DNA of 64,000 nt from Amycolatopsis benzoatilytica AK 16/65 (GTDB lineage: Bacteria; Actinomycetota; Actinomycetes; Mycobacteriales; Pseudonocardiaceae), in assembly GCF_000383915.1 (NCBI RefSeq), contig NZ_KB912942.1:7444388-7508387 (forward strand). The letters run 5' to 3'. The notes below the pieces were generated by a model. It made no database searches, was not told where the DNA came from, and saw nothing but the letters and a program-made list of their open reading frames with translations. Position numbers and translations under genes: made by a program. Position 1 is the stretch's first letter; every line of letters begins with the position of its first letter. Below are positions 31,116 to 40,089 of this stretch, one piece after another.

Positions 31116-31155
31116 GCTGCCCGGAAGCCGGAGGACTTCCGGGCTTCCGGGCAGC
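31116..31155. terminator. Bidirectional hairpin between mshD and pstA
   Basis: Perfect 14-bp stem (GCTGCCCGGAAGCC with its complement) with a 12-nt loop, between the stops of the convergent mshD and pstA. No strong T-tract on either strand. Confidence 0.75.
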
Positions 31156-31188
31156 GGTTCGGGCTCGAGAAACGGCCTCGTGGCCCGA

Positions 31189-32241
31189 TCAGCGGTTCAC
31201 CCGTGCGTAGCGGGCCGCGACGCGGGCGATCAGGTTCAGGACCAGCACCACGAGGATCAGCGTCAGCGCGCCTGCCCAAGCGCGGTCGAGCGCGGTGTCG
31301 TTCGGCTGTCCGGCTTCGTCGAATACGAACAACGGCAACGAGGCCTGCGGCCCGTCGAAGGGGTTGAAGTTGATCGCTTGCGCGCCGAACACCGTCAGCA
31401 ACACTGGCGCGGTCTCGCCCATCACACGCGAAATCGCGAGCATGACGCCGGTGACGATGCCCGCCGTCGCCGTCGGCAGCACGACGCGCACGACAGTGAC
31501 CCATTTCGCGACGCCCAGGGCATAGGACGCTTCGCGCAGCGTCGCCGGGACGAGCTTGAGCATTTCCTCCGTCGACCGGATCACGGTCGGCAGCATCAGC
31601 ACGATCAGCGCGAGCGAGCCGGCGAAACCGGAGTACGGCTGTCCGAGGAGCACGATCCACAGCGCGAGGACGAACAGACCCGCGACGATCGACGGCAGAC
31701 CGGTCATCACGTCCACCAGAAAGCTCACCACCCGGCCAAGCCTGCCGGTCGAGTACTCGACCAGATAGATCGCGACAAGGATGCCGAGCGGAGCAGCGAT
31801 CGCGGTGGCGATGCCGACCTGCTCCAGCGTGCCGATGATCGCGTGGTAGGCACCGCCGTTCGCGTCCGATTCAGCGACCGAGCGCATCGAGTGCGTGAGA
31901 AAGTCGCCGTCGAATCGGTTGAGGCCGCGGAAGACCGTGTAGCCGAGCACGCCGACCAGCGCGAGCACCGCGAACAGTACGGTCGCCAGCAGCAGGTTCG
32001 TCATCAGCCGGTCTTTGGCGTGCCGGCGGCCTTCGATGAGCGCCGATACCGCGGTCAGCCCGATGACGTAGAGGACGGCCGCGATCAGGATGAACCCCGC
32101 GTACCCGCTCATCGGGGTGAGCAGGAACAACAGCGCGGTGGCGGCGACCGCGCCCACCGCCGTCGCGGCCTGACCGCGCCAAGTGAGCCGCGGCCTGGCC
32201 AACGGGTTGCTGGCCAGTGGCTCGTGCAGTCCGACGGTCAT
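31189..32241 (-). CDS. pstA: Phosphate ABC transporter permease PstA
   Basis: The 350-residue membrane protein has at least seven hydrophobic segments. The characteristic coupling region includes MLKLVPATLREASYALGVAKW, the EAA-loop equivalent, and IATAIAAPLGILVAIYL. The first two membrane segments at residues 25-75 are an extra N-terminal region. Together with PstC it forms the inner-membrane channel for phosphate. It overlaps pstC by 4 nt (32238-32241). ATG start (MTVGLHEPL). Confidence 0.93.
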   Translation of the reverse strand: MTVGLHEPLASNPLARPRLTWRGQAATAVGAVAATALLFLLTPMSGYAGFILIAAVLYVIGLTAVSALIEGRRHAKDRLMTNLLLATVLFAVLALVGVLGYTVFRGLNRFDGDFLTHSMRSVAESDANGGAYHAIIGTLEQVGIATAIAAPLGILVAIYLVEYSTGRLGRVVSFLVDVMTGLPSIVAGLFVLALWIVLLGQPYSGFAGSLALIVLMLPTVIRSTEEMLKLVPATLREASYALGVAKWVTVVRVVLPTATAGIVTGVMLAISRVMGETAPVLLTVFGAQAINFNPFDGPQASLPLFVFDEAGQPNDTALDRAWAGALTLILVVLVLNLIARVAARYARVNR

Positions 32242-33179
32242 GCCTTCTTCTCCTTGTTCCCGCGCCGTACGATCGCGCGAGCGCCGAAGTTGACCACCAG
32301 CGTGATCGCGAACAGGATCAGGCCCGAGGCGATCAGCGCGCTCCGCCCGAGTTCGCCCGCGTCCCCGAATTTGTTCGCGACGTTGGCCGCGATGGTCGCT
32401 CCGGCCGGGTCGAGGATGTGGAAAGTGATTACGTTGCTGGAGGAGAGCACGAGAGCGATCGCGATCGTTTCACCGACCGCCCGGCCGAAGCCCAGCACGA
32501 TCGCGCTGACCGTGCCGGAGCGCCCGTACGGCAGGACCGCCATGCGAATGGTCTCCCAGCGGGTCGCGCCGAGCGCGAAGGCGGCCTCGATGTGGTCGGT
32601 CGGGGTCTGGATGTAGACCTCCCGGCACAGCGCCGCGATGATCGGGAGCACCATCACCGCGAGCACCACACCGGCGGCGAACATCGACTTGCCGTAGGTG
32701 CCGTTGGAGGAAGCGAACAGCGGGATCCAGCCGAACCACTTGTTCAGGAACTGCGAGATCGGGATCAGCGTCGGGACCAGCCAGATCAGTCCCCACAGGC
32801 CGAACACGACACTGGGGACCGCGGCGAGCAGGTCGACGATGTAACCGAGCGGGCGCGCGATGGCCTTGGGCGCGTAGTGGCTGATGTAGAGGGCGACGCC
32901 GATCGCGATCGGCACCCCGATGACCAGCGCGATCAACGAGGTCATGACGGTGCCGAAAACCAACGCGGCGATCCCGAAGACGCCGGACTGGTCGGGGTCC
33001 CACTCCAGCGTGCTGAAGAAGTTGGACTTGCCGTGCTGCAGAGCGGGAAGCGCTTCGGCGATCAGGAACCCGCCGATCAGCACGAGCAACGCCAGGATGA
33101 ACCACCCGGAACCCTTGGCGAGCCAGCGGAACAGCGCGTCGCCGCGGCGGGACGGATGTCGGGACAGATCCGCCTTCAA
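32238..33179 (-). CDS. pstC: Phosphate ABC transporter permease PstC
   Basis: The 313-residue protein has six membrane segments, with FILALLVLIGGFLIAEALP, the GTVMTSLIALVIGVPIAIGV block and the EAA-type loop HIEAAFALGATRWETIRMA. The start is uncertain. A TTG at 33179 is the first standard start in frame but has no ribosome binding site. An ATC triplet 10 codons upstream at 33209 has GAGGAG 6 nt before it and would encode ATANTTAEN-like residues. Between pstS and pstC is a hairpin that could lower expression of the permeases relative to pstS. Confidence 0.9.
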   Translation of the reverse strand: MKADLSRHPSRRGDALFRWLAKGSGWFILALLVLIGGFLIAEALPALQHGKSNFFSTLEWDPDQSGVFGIAALVFGTVMTSLIALVIGVPIAIGVALYISHYAPKAIARPLGYIVDLLAAVPSVVFGLWGLIWLVPTLIPISQFLNKWFGWIPLFASSNGTYGKSMFAAGVVLAVMVLPIIAALCREVYIQTPTDHIEAAFALGATRWETIRMAVLPYGRSGTVSAIVLGFGRAVGETIAIALVLSSSNVITFHILDPAGATIAANVANKFGDAGELGRSALIASGLILFAITLVVNFGARAIVRRGNKEKKA

Positions 33180-33233
33180 GTTCTCGGCGGTGGTGTTGGC
33201 AGTGATTTCGCGCTCCTCGTTTCTTCAGCGCGG

Positions 33234-33267
33234 CGGCCTCGCCGGACGGTGGTGTCCGGCGAGGCCG
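33234..33267 (-). terminator. Attenuating hairpin between pstS and pstC
   Basis: Perfect 14-bp stem (CGGCCTCGCCGGAC with its complement) with GGTGGT loop in the 109-nt gap between pstS and pstC. It may partly terminate transcription so that the binding protein is made in excess of the permeases. Confidence 0.65.
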
Positions 33268-33288
33268 TGATGATGCGCTTGTCTGGTC

Positions 33289-34395
33289 TTACTTGAGCGA
33301 GTCGATCGCGGCCTGAACCTTGGTCTGCAGGTTGCTCGGCAGCGGGACGTAGCCCTGCTTGGTCAGCGGCGACTGGCCGTCGTTGCTGGCAAGGTAGGAC
33401 AGGAAGCTCTTCAGCAGCGGCAGCTTCTGCCCGTCGTTGCCGCCCGCGCAGACGATCTCATAGGTCACCAGGAGGTTCGGGTAGGCGTTCTCGTCGGTGT
33501 TGCTGTAGTCGAACTCCAGCTTGAGGTCGTTACCCTGGCCGACGAGCTTCGCCTTGGAGAGGAAGTTCTTCACGTTGTCGGTCGTGAGCTCGACGAACTT
33601 GCCGCCGGCGTTGCCGACCTTGGCGTAGGGAATGTTGCTCTGCGTGGCGAAGGACAGCTCCATGTAGCCGATGCCGCCCGGGGTGCTCTTCACGCCCTGC
33701 GCGATGCCCTGCGTGCCCTTCGAGCCCTGGCCGCCGGCGGCGGGCCAGTCCTTGTTCGCCGGGTGCGGGAAGTCGGCCTTCGCCTCGTTGGCGAGGTAGT
33801 TCGAGAAGTTGAAGCTCGTGCCCGAGCCGTCGGAACGGTGGAAGGTCTGGATGCCCAGCGAGGGGAACGTGACGCCCGGGTTGTCCTTGGCGATCTCCGG
33901 GTCGTTCCAGTTCTTGATCGCGCCGGTGAAGATCTTCGCGAGCACGGAAGCCGAAAGATTGAGCGGCTTCGTCACGCCCGGCACGTTGTAGCCGATCGCG
34001 ATGGGGCCCGGGACCATCGGCAGGTCGATGGCCTCACCGCTCTTGCAGCGTGCGTCAGCGGCCGGCTTGTCCTTGTCCGACAGCGGGAAGTCCGAGCCGG
34101 AGAAGTCCGTCTGGCCCTGCTGGAACTGCTGAACGCCCTTGCCGGAGCCGCCGCCCTGGTAGTTGATCGTGGCGCCGGCGCACTGGTTCTGGTAAGCCTT
34201 GATCCACTCCGACATGGCGTTCGACTGCGCAGTCGAACCGGCGGAGATCAGCGAACCCTTCGCGCACTTGATGTTCGACGTGGGCTGTGCGCTCGAGTTG
34301 CCCGAGGCCGCGTTGTTGTCGCTGCCGCACGCGCTCAGGAGCAGAGCACCGGCCGCGAAAACGCCGAACGCGGCGCCGTGCCGCTTGATATTCAC
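33289..34395 (-). CDS. pstS: Phosphate-binding lipoprotein PstS
   Basis: The 368-residue lipoprotein starts at GTG with GGAGG 8 nt upstream. The lipobox is LLSAC with Cys23. Family blocks include IKCAKGSLISAGSTAQSNAM, GSGKGVQQFQQGQTDFSGSD, FHRSDGSGTSFNFSNYL and GGIGYMELSFA. It binds phosphate outside the membrane and delivers it to PstC/PstA. The PHO-box-like repeats upstream predict PhoP-dependent induction on phosphate starvation. Confidence 0.96.
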   Translation of the reverse strand: MNIKRHGAAFGVFAAGALLLSACGSDNNAASGNSSAQPTSNIKCAKGSLISAGSTAQSNAMSEWIKAYQNQCAGATINYQGGGSGKGVQQFQQGQTDFSGSDFPLSDKDKPAADARCKSGEAIDLPMVPGPIAIGYNVPGVTKPLNLSASVLAKIFTGAIKNWNDPEIAKDNPGVTFPSLGIQTFHRSDGSGTSFNFSNYLANEAKADFPHPANKDWPAAGGQGSKGTQGIAQGVKSTPGGIGYMELSFATQSNIPYAKVGNAGGKFVELTTDNVKNFLSKAKLVGQGNDLKLEFDYSNTDENAYPNLLVTYEIVCAGGNDGQKLPLLKSFLSYLASNDGQSPLTKQGYVPLPSNLQTKVQAAIDSLK

Positions 34396-34486
34396 GTGAG
34401 GATCCTCCAACACTGGCAAGAACTGTCCGCACGACGGTCCATCGCGCAAGGGCACGCTAAGCAATGGCGGTGGACTGAAGGAGGAC

Positions 34487-34508
34487 CCCAGTTGAACGAG
34501 AGGTGAAA
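34487..34508 (-). promoter_or_regulatory. Probable PHO box of pstS
   Basis: On the minus strand two contiguous 11-nt units TTTCACCTCTC and GTTCAACTGGG match the streptomycete PhoP direct-repeat pattern (G(G/T)TCAYYYR). They lie 92 nt upstream of the pstS start. PhoP binding is inferred. Confidence 0.75.
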
Positions 34509-34658
34509 GGCCGTTAGATCAGGTCTCGAACCCATCACGGCAAACGCTCCGTAATAACTCCACGTCTCAGCGCGTTGTGACGCGCTTCTCAGTGTCCGCG
34601 GGCGCGCTTCGGACTGCCCTGTTCGAGGGATGACGGACGAGGCGAACACGCGTCTTAT

Positions 34659-34691
34659 GTTCACCTTCCGTTCACTGTCTCCCCTTCGCCC
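34659..34691 (+). promoter_or_regulatory. Probable PHO box of pstB
   Basis: Two 11-nt units GTTCACCTTCC and GTTCACTGTCT are contiguous, followed by the weaker CCCCTTCGCCC. This is a strong match to the PhoP core-repeat pattern. It ends 65 nt before the pstB start. The two PHO boxes in the divergent region are about 150 nt apart. Confidence 0.8.
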
Positions 34692-34756
34692 GGACATCGC
34701 TCGCCCGTACCCTTGGAGGTCTAGCAGACCTGGAAAGAAGTGAGCGTTCACCGCAC

Positions 34757-35533
34757 ATGGCCAAGCGAATCGACGTCAAAGACCTGGACATCTACTACGG
34801 CAAGTTCCACGCCGTGGACAGCGTCACGCTGAACGTCCCGCCGCGGAACGTGACCGCGTTTATCGGGCCGTCGGGCTGTGGCAAGTCGACCGTGCTGCGC
34901 ACGCTGAACCGGATGCACGAGGTTATCCCCGGTGCTCGGGTCGACGGCCAGGTGCTGCTCGACGGCGAGAACATCTACGCTTCGGCGGTGGATCCGGTGC
35001 AGGTGCGCCGCACCATTGGAATGGTGTTCCAGCGCCCCAACCCGTTCCCCACGATGTCCATTAAGGACAACGTGGTGGCCGGTCTGAAGCTCGGCGGCGT
35101 GAAGGGACGCAAGCAGCTCGACGAGATCGCCGAGCGCGCCCTGCGCGGTGCCAACCTGTGGAACGAGGTCAAGGACCGGCTGAACAAGCCGGGCGGCGGC
35201 CTGTCCGGCGGTCAGCAGCAGCGGCTCTGCATCGCGCGGGCGATCGCGGTGCAGCCGGACGTCCTGCTGATGGACGAGCCGTGCTCGGCGCTGGACCCGA
35301 TCTCGACGCTCGCGATCGAGGACCTGATCGGTGAGCTGAAGAAGGAATACACGATCGTCATCGTGACGCACAACATGCAGCAGGCGGCGCGGGTTTCGGA
35401 CCAGACTGCCTTCTTCAACCTGGCCGGGGTCGGCCAGCCGGGCCGGCTGATCGAGCTGAACGACACGGAAAAGATCTTCTCCAACCCGGAGCAGAAGGCC
35501 ACCGAGGACTACATCTCGGGCCGGTTCGGCTGA
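34757..35533 (+). CDS. pstB: Phosphate ABC transporter ATPase PstB
   Basis: The 258-residue ATPase has Walker [11 protein letters not shown]-loop VFQRPNPFP, signature [14 protein letters not shown], Walker [14 protein letters not shown] and H-loop VTHNMQQA. It energises phosphate import by PstCA. Unusually the gene is divergent from pstSCA and lies on the opposite strand, with its own PHO box. This places it as the PhoT counterpart of M. tuberculosis (Rv0820). ATG start. A strong terminator follows. Confidence 0.97.
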   Translation: MAKRIDVKDLDIYYGKFHAVDSVTLNVPPRNVTAFIGPSGCGKSTVLRTLNRMHEVIPGARVDGQVLLDGENIYASAVDPVQVRRTIGMVFQRPNPFPTMSIKDNVVAGLKLGGVKGRKQLDEIAERALRGANLWNEVKDRLNKPGGGLSGGQQQRLCIARAIAVQPDVLLMDEPCSALDPISTLAIEDLIGELKKEYTIVIVTHNMQQAARVSDQTAFFNLAGVGQPGRLIELNDTEKIFSNPEQKATEDYISGRFG

Positions 35534-35546
35534 TCTGTCTCTTGTG

Positions 35547-35586
35547 GACGGCCGCTCCGGGAGTTTCCCGGGCGGCCGTCTTTCTT
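35547..35586 (+). terminator. Terminator after pstB
   Basis: GACGGCCGCTCCGGGA and TCCCGGGCGGCCGTC form a long stem with a short loop (one bulge), followed by TTTCTT. Confidence 0.82.
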
Positions 35587-35624
35587 GTGCGGGAAACAGA
35601 AAGCCAGTTTTTGCTGGTCGGTAA

Positions 35625-35660
35625 GAAAAAACGCCGCCCGCGCGGTCGCGGACGGCGTTT
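35625..35660 (-). terminator. Terminator after phoU
   Basis: On the minus strand AAACGCCGTCCGCG pairs with CGCGGGCGGCGTTT (one mismatch) around ACCG, followed by a run of six T, a canonical intrinsic terminator 15 nt after phoU. Confidence 0.85.
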
Positions 35661-35674
35661 GTCGTTGTGCTGTA

Positions 35675-36349
35675 TCAGATCGTCAAGTCTTCGTCGTCGC
35701 TGCCGTAGCCGGGCATCCGGCCGGTGACCACGAAGATCATCCGCTTCGCGACGGAAACCGCGTGGTCGGCGTAGCGCTCGTAGAAGCGGCCGAGCAGGGT
35801 GACATCCACCGCGGACGCGACGCCGTGCGGCCATTCGCGGTCCATCAGCACGGTGAACAGGTGCCGGTGCAGGTCGTCGACCTGGTCGTCCGCGGCCTCA
35901 AGATCCTTCGCGGCGGACACGTCCTTGGTCTTGATGACGGCTTCGACCTGGCGAGCGAGCGCGACCGCGGCGCGGCCCATCTCGGCGAAGTACGGCTTGA
36001 CCGCGTCCGGCAGCACCGGATCCGGGTGCCGGCGGCGAGCGGCCTTGGCGACGTGCAGGGCGAGATCTCCCATGCGCTCCAAGCTTTCCGCCGCGTGGAT
36101 GGCGGCGAGCACGGTGCGCAGATCGGTGGCGACCGGGGCCTGCAGCGCCAGCAGCGCGTACGCCTGCTCCTCGCATTCGGCGCGCGCGTCGTCGACCTTC
36201 GCGTCGTCGCTGATCACCTGCTCGGCGAGGCCGAGGTCGACCTCCAGCAATGCCTTGGTCGCCCGCTCCATGGCGTCGGCCACCTGGACCGACATCGCGG
36301 CCAGGTTTTCGGCGAGCTGATCGAGTTCGACATGGTAGGCCTCACGCAT
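35675..36349 (-). CDS. phoU: Phosphate transport regulator PhoU
   Basis: The 224-residue protein is helical with two PhoU repeats: residues 1-100 containing QVADAMERATKALLEVD and MGDLALHVAKAARR, and 120-215 containing LGRFYERYADHAVSVAKRM. ERxxDH-type metal motifs are visible as ESLERMGD and YERYADH. PhoU represses Pst uptake and PhoR signalling when phosphate is plentiful. It corresponds to PhoY2 (Rv0821c), the persister-associated gene of M. tuberculosis. Start ATG (MREAYHVELDQL). Confidence 0.95.
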   Translation of the reverse strand: MREAYHVELDQLAENLAAMSVQVADAMERATKALLEVDLGLAEQVISDDAKVDDARAECEEQAYALLALQAPVATDLRTVLAAIHAAESLERMGDLALHVAKAARRRHPDPVLPDAVKPYFAEMGRAAVALARQVEAVIKTKDVSAAKDLEAADDQVDDLHRHLFTVLMDREWPHGVASAVDVTLLGRFYERYADHAVSVAKRMIFVVTGRMPGYGSDDEDLTI

Positions 36350-36433
36350 GAGCAACACCCTACGGCGTGGACCGGCCGAATACCGCATCGCAGGGTGAAC
36401 CGCGCGTGAACCCCGCCTAACGAATCCGAGCGG

Positions 36434-39400
36434 TCAGCCCTGGCTGGTATTGGGCTGCGAAGCGGCGTTGGCGGGTGGCGCACCAGCCGGGTTTCCGGCC
36501 GGTTTGTCACCGGGCAGCGGAGTGTTGTCGCGCACGGCGTCGAAGAGGTTCTTGTTCTTGTCCGGCAACAGGACCTCGTTGCCGCGCTTGTTCGCGGTGC
36601 CGACGGTGGGCACGGTGAGGAAGGTGATTTTGGACGAGTCCAGTCCGCGCATCGACTGGGCGAGCGTCATCATCTGCTGCACGCCGAGGTTGTCGCCGAA
36701 GGTGGCGCGCGCGAACGCGGTGATGAAGCCGGACAGCTTGCCCGGGTCGAGCACGACGTCGGACGACATGACCTTCTTCAGCAGCGCGCCGATGAACTCC
36801 TGCTGCCGCTTGATCCGGCCGTAGTCGGACGTCGGGTCGCCCTTGACGTGCCGGGCTCGCACGTAGCTCAGCGCCTGGTCGCCGGAAATGGTGACGTCGC
36901 CGGTCTCCGCGAGCACCTTGCCGAGCACCGTGTCGTCGATCGGCTTCTCGTTGTGCACGGTGACTCCGTGCACCGCGTCGACCATTTCCTTGAAGCCGTT
37001 GAAATCGATGCCGACGAAGTGGTTGATCCGCAGACCGGTGAGTTTCTGGATCACCTTCGTCATGCATTGCGGGCCGCCGACCGAGTAGGCGGTGTTGAGC
37101 TTCGCGATCTTCTGCTCGGGCACGACTTCGTCGGTGTTCTGCGACTTGGCCGGGTCCCAGCGATTGCAGTCCGGCCGGTCGATTTCCAGGTCGCGCGGGA
37201 ACGAAACGACGACGACTCGTTTCCGGTCCGCGGGAACGTGCGCGACCATGACGGTGTCGGACCGGGCACCGGGGATGGCCGAGGGATCGCCGACATTTTC
37301 CTCCGCGGAGGCACCGTCCCGGCTGTCCGAGCCGACCATCAGGAAGTTCTCGTCGTTGGCCTGCGCCTCCGCGTTCTGGATGTCGGACGAATTCTCGTCG
37401 AGCGCGCTGACCTGCGTGAACTTGGCGTCGAACCAGTTGACAGCACCCCACGCGACGCCCGTTCCGACGAAGATGGCGACCGCGAGGACGATGAGCGCGA
37501 TCCGGCCGATCCGCATGTTGCGTGCGATGTGCCGCTGTTTCTTTTCCTGCAGCCGGGTCTGCTCGTGCTGCTCTTCGCTCTCTTCTTCTTTGTCCTCTTT
37601 GTCGATCAGGACGACCCGCTGAAGCGCCGTGCGCGTCTGCTCGAGCAACGCCATCGAACGGGTGGTGAGCCGTTCGCGGCGTTCCCGTTTCTTCGCTTCC
37701 TCGGCCGCCGCGTCGTCGTGCGCGGCGGAGAACCGGGCGAGACTGTGGTCGATCTTGCGGCGGTACTGGGTCGCCTCGTCGATCGCCTCCATCTCGTCGG
37801 TCATGGTGAGCGGATCCATGTCCGCCCGGGCCGCGGCAGCCGATCGCGCCGGAGCACGCCGAGGCCGCTTCCCGGCGGCGGGCGTCACCCGGGTGCGCTC
37901 GGGATCGACTGGGCTGAGCTGCGTGCGCTCCGGGTCCTGACCGGGTTCCGGCTGTTCTTTCGAGTCGAGACCGATCCCCTTGACCGGCGTGAACTGAGTC
38001 CGGTCGGCGGCCTGCGGGTTGCCTTCGACGGCGGCGCTGGTCTGAGGCCGATCGGTTCCGGGCGCGCGGCGTTGAGGCCGGGCACCCGGGCCCCGCTCCG
38101 CTGCCGCGGGGCCGAGTTGAGTCCGCTCCGGATCGGCCGGGGCGTTGCCCCGCGCCCCGGACACCTGCCCGGGGCGTCCGGCTGGCTGGTCCGGTTCGAG
38201 CGCCGAACTGAGCCGGGTCCTCTCGGAGTCGGCCGTTCCGTTGCCGGCCGGGGTTTCGCTGCCCGACCCGACCGGACGGCGTCCAGCGTCGGGCAGCCGA
38301 CGGCCGGTGGCGTCCGGACCGGGTTGACGCGGTCCGGCCGCCCCGGGCCGACGGGGTCCCGGTGAGTCGGGTCGGCCGGTGGCGTCGGAGCCGGGCTGAC
38401 GGGGTCCCGGTGAGTCGGGTCGAGGACGACGCGGTTCCAAGGCGTCGAGCCCGTTGAGCTGAAGACCGTCCGGACCGGGTCGGCGGGGTCCAGCCGAACC
38501 CGGCCCCGCGACTGGCGTCCCACCGAGCGACTCGGCACCGTGCGGACGCCGAGGCCCCGGCGGTTCCGCCGACACCGTCGCACCGCGCCGAGGACGTGGG
38601 GGAGGCCCGTCCGGACGTCCGCGCCGAGGTCGCATACCTGGCTCCGGAGAACTCAAGTCCGGATCAGCTGAGTCCGGCCGCTCCGCGCCGGGCCGCGCCG
38701 GGCCCGCTTCCGCGGCACCATGGCCGATGCCCGCGCGACGGCCATTCGAGCGAGGCTCACCCGGTCGTCCAGCGGCACGTTCGTCAGCGATGCCGGGTCG
38801 CCCCTCGGCCCTGCTGGACCGTTCCCCGGCGATCTCCGGCTGTCCCCCGGCATCGCCGAACCGACCTGCTGGACCGTCGGCGCGCGACCCGTTCGATGGC
38901 ACCGCAGGTCCGCCTCGGTCTCCAGGCCGAGGCGAACCGTCGCCGGTCCGATACGGCGCGGTCGCACGCCGCCGTCCGCCGCCAGGTGCGTCGTCTTGCG
39001 GTTCGAACGCGTCGAAGACCGGCCCGCCGAGGAGCGCGCGGCCGCCCACTCGAGCCGTGCGCGCGCCATTGGAGTCGCCGTTGCTCGGGTGCGGCCGGCC
39101 CTCGCTCTGCTCGGGTCCGCCGAATCGACCTTCGTGCGCGGGTGCTGCCGCGTCGGCTGGACCCCCGTGCCACCCGTTCGCCCGCTTCCCCGGCGCAGCG
39201 AAGCCGTCGCCAGTCTTGGCACCGCGGCTGCCCGGACGCTCGGCATCCGGTCCGGCTCCCTCGTCCGCCGGGCGGCTGTGCCGATTGCCCAGCCCATTCG
39301 CTTGCCCGTTGCCAGGCGTCGCGGTGCTGTCGGCGGTTCCTCCGCGCAGGCTTCCGAATCCGTTCGCGCCGTTGGCCGCCGATCCGTTTTCGACCGGCTC

Positions 39401-39850
39401 GCCATGCGGTGCGGCAAACCCGTTGGCCGAACCATTGGCTGACGGTCGGCCGTTGGCAGAACCGTTGGTTGCGGGCTCTCCGTGCCGACCGCCGAACCCG
39501 TTCGCGGACCCGCCCTCCGCGGGATCGCCATGCCGCCCGCCGGCCCCGTTGGCCCGTCGCCGACCAGGCCCGGCCGTCTCGCGGCCGTCCGCGCCCGGAT
39601 GCCCGGCCTCGGGCTCAGCCCGCCGCCGCCCCGGCGCGCCTCGGTCGATGTCCGCGCGGCGACTGACTGGTTCCGCGTGCCGGGTGGGCGGATCCTCCGG
39701 AAAGGCTGGGCGTTCCCCGGTGTGCCGCGCGACCACGTCGGACACGCTGATGCCGCCATGCGTGTCCATCGAACGGCGGCGGCCGCCGCGAGGGCGGGCC
39801 GTGCTGTCGGAATGGCGACCGGTGCCGTGGGTGTCGTGCTCGTCGGGCAC
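36434..39850 (-). CDS. Very large LytR-CpsA-Psr (LCP) protein with long disordered N terminus
   Basis: The 1138-residue protein has a GTG start with GAGGAG 5 nt upstream. Residues 1-660 are disordered, rich in Gly, Pro, Arg and Ala with repeated GPRRPG and GxPR motifs. Residues 535-660 contain five (D/P/S)(E)RT(Q/R)(L/F/V) sites such as PERTQLGP and PERTRVTPA. A charged Glu/Lys segment, a membrane helix at about 783-803 (IALIVLAVAIFVGTGVAWG), then the LCP domain at about 837-1097 with SDSRDGA, SFPRDLEIDRP and YGRIKRQQ follow. LCP enzymes attach cell-wall polymers such as arabinogalactan. Mycobacterial Rv0822c is about 684 residues, so this one is far longer. Confidence 0.9.
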   Translation of the reverse strand: MPDEHDTHGTGRHSDSTARPRGGRRRSMDTHGGISVSDVVARHTGERPAFPEDPPTRHAEPVSRRADIDRGAPGRRRAEPEAGHPGADGRETAGPGRRRANGAGGRHGDPAEGGSANGFGGRHGEPATNGSANGRPSANGSANGFAAPHGEPVENGSAANGANGFGSLRGGTADSTATPGNGQANGLGNRHSRPADEGAGPDAERPGSRGAKTGDGFAAPGKRANGWHGGPADAAAPAHEGRFGGPEQSEGRPHPSNGDSNGARTARVGGRALLGGPVFDAFEPQDDAPGGGRRRATAPYRTGDGSPRPGDRGGPAVPSNGSRADGPAGRFGDAGGQPEIAGERSSRAEGRPGIADERAAGRPGEPRSNGRRAGIGHGAAEAGPARPGAERPDSADPDLSSPEPGMRPRRGRPDGPPPRPRRGATVSAEPPGPRRPHGAESLGGTPVAGPGSAGPRRPGPDGLQLNGLDALEPRRPRPDSPGPRQPGSDATGRPDSPGPRRPGAAGPRQPGPDATGRRLPDAGRRPVGSGSETPAGNGTADSERTRLSSALEPDQPAGRPGQVSGARGNAPADPERTQLGPAAAERGPGARPQRRAPGTDRPQTSAAVEGNPQAADRTQFTPVKGIGLDSKEQPEPGQDPERTQLSPVDPERTRVTPAAGKRPRRAPARSAAAARADMDPLTMTDEMEAIDEATQYRRKIDHSLARFSAAHDDAAAEEAKKRERRERLTTRSMALLEQTRTALQRVVLIDKEDKEEESEEQHEQTRLQEKKQRHIARNMRIGRIALIVLAVAIFVGTGVAWGAVNWFDAKFTQVSALDENSSDIQNAEAQANDENFLMVGSDSRDGASAEENVGDPSAIPGARSDTVMVAHVPADRKRVVVVSFPRDLEIDRPDCNRWDPAKSQNTDEVVPEQKIAKLNTAYSVGGPQCMTKVIQKLTGLRINHFVGIDFNGFKEMVDAVHGVTVHNEKPIDDTVLGKVLAETGDVTISGDQALSYVRARHVKGDPTSDYGRIKRQQEFIGALLKKVMSSDVVLDPGKLSGFITAFARATFGDNLGVQQMMTLAQSMRGLDSSKITFLTVPTVGTANKRGNEVLLPDKNKNLFDAVRDNTPLPGDKPAGNPAGAPPANAASQPNTSQG

Positions 39851-40089
39851 TCGGTCTCCTCTCGCACGTCAGGCGCCTGGCTGGGCGGCTCACCTTTGAA
39901 CACCCGGCAGCTGCACCGGGTCTCCCAGGACTCGTCGTACCGGGGGAACTTTTCGTTATCGTACGGATACCCGCCGTTCGTGACGACACCCTCCCGCGAA
40001 TTTCTTCACCATGCGTCGACGTGGTCCGCACTGAAGCGGACGAACAGGTGAAGATCGGGGGCAGTGAATGGAGTAACCGCGGAGCCGCG

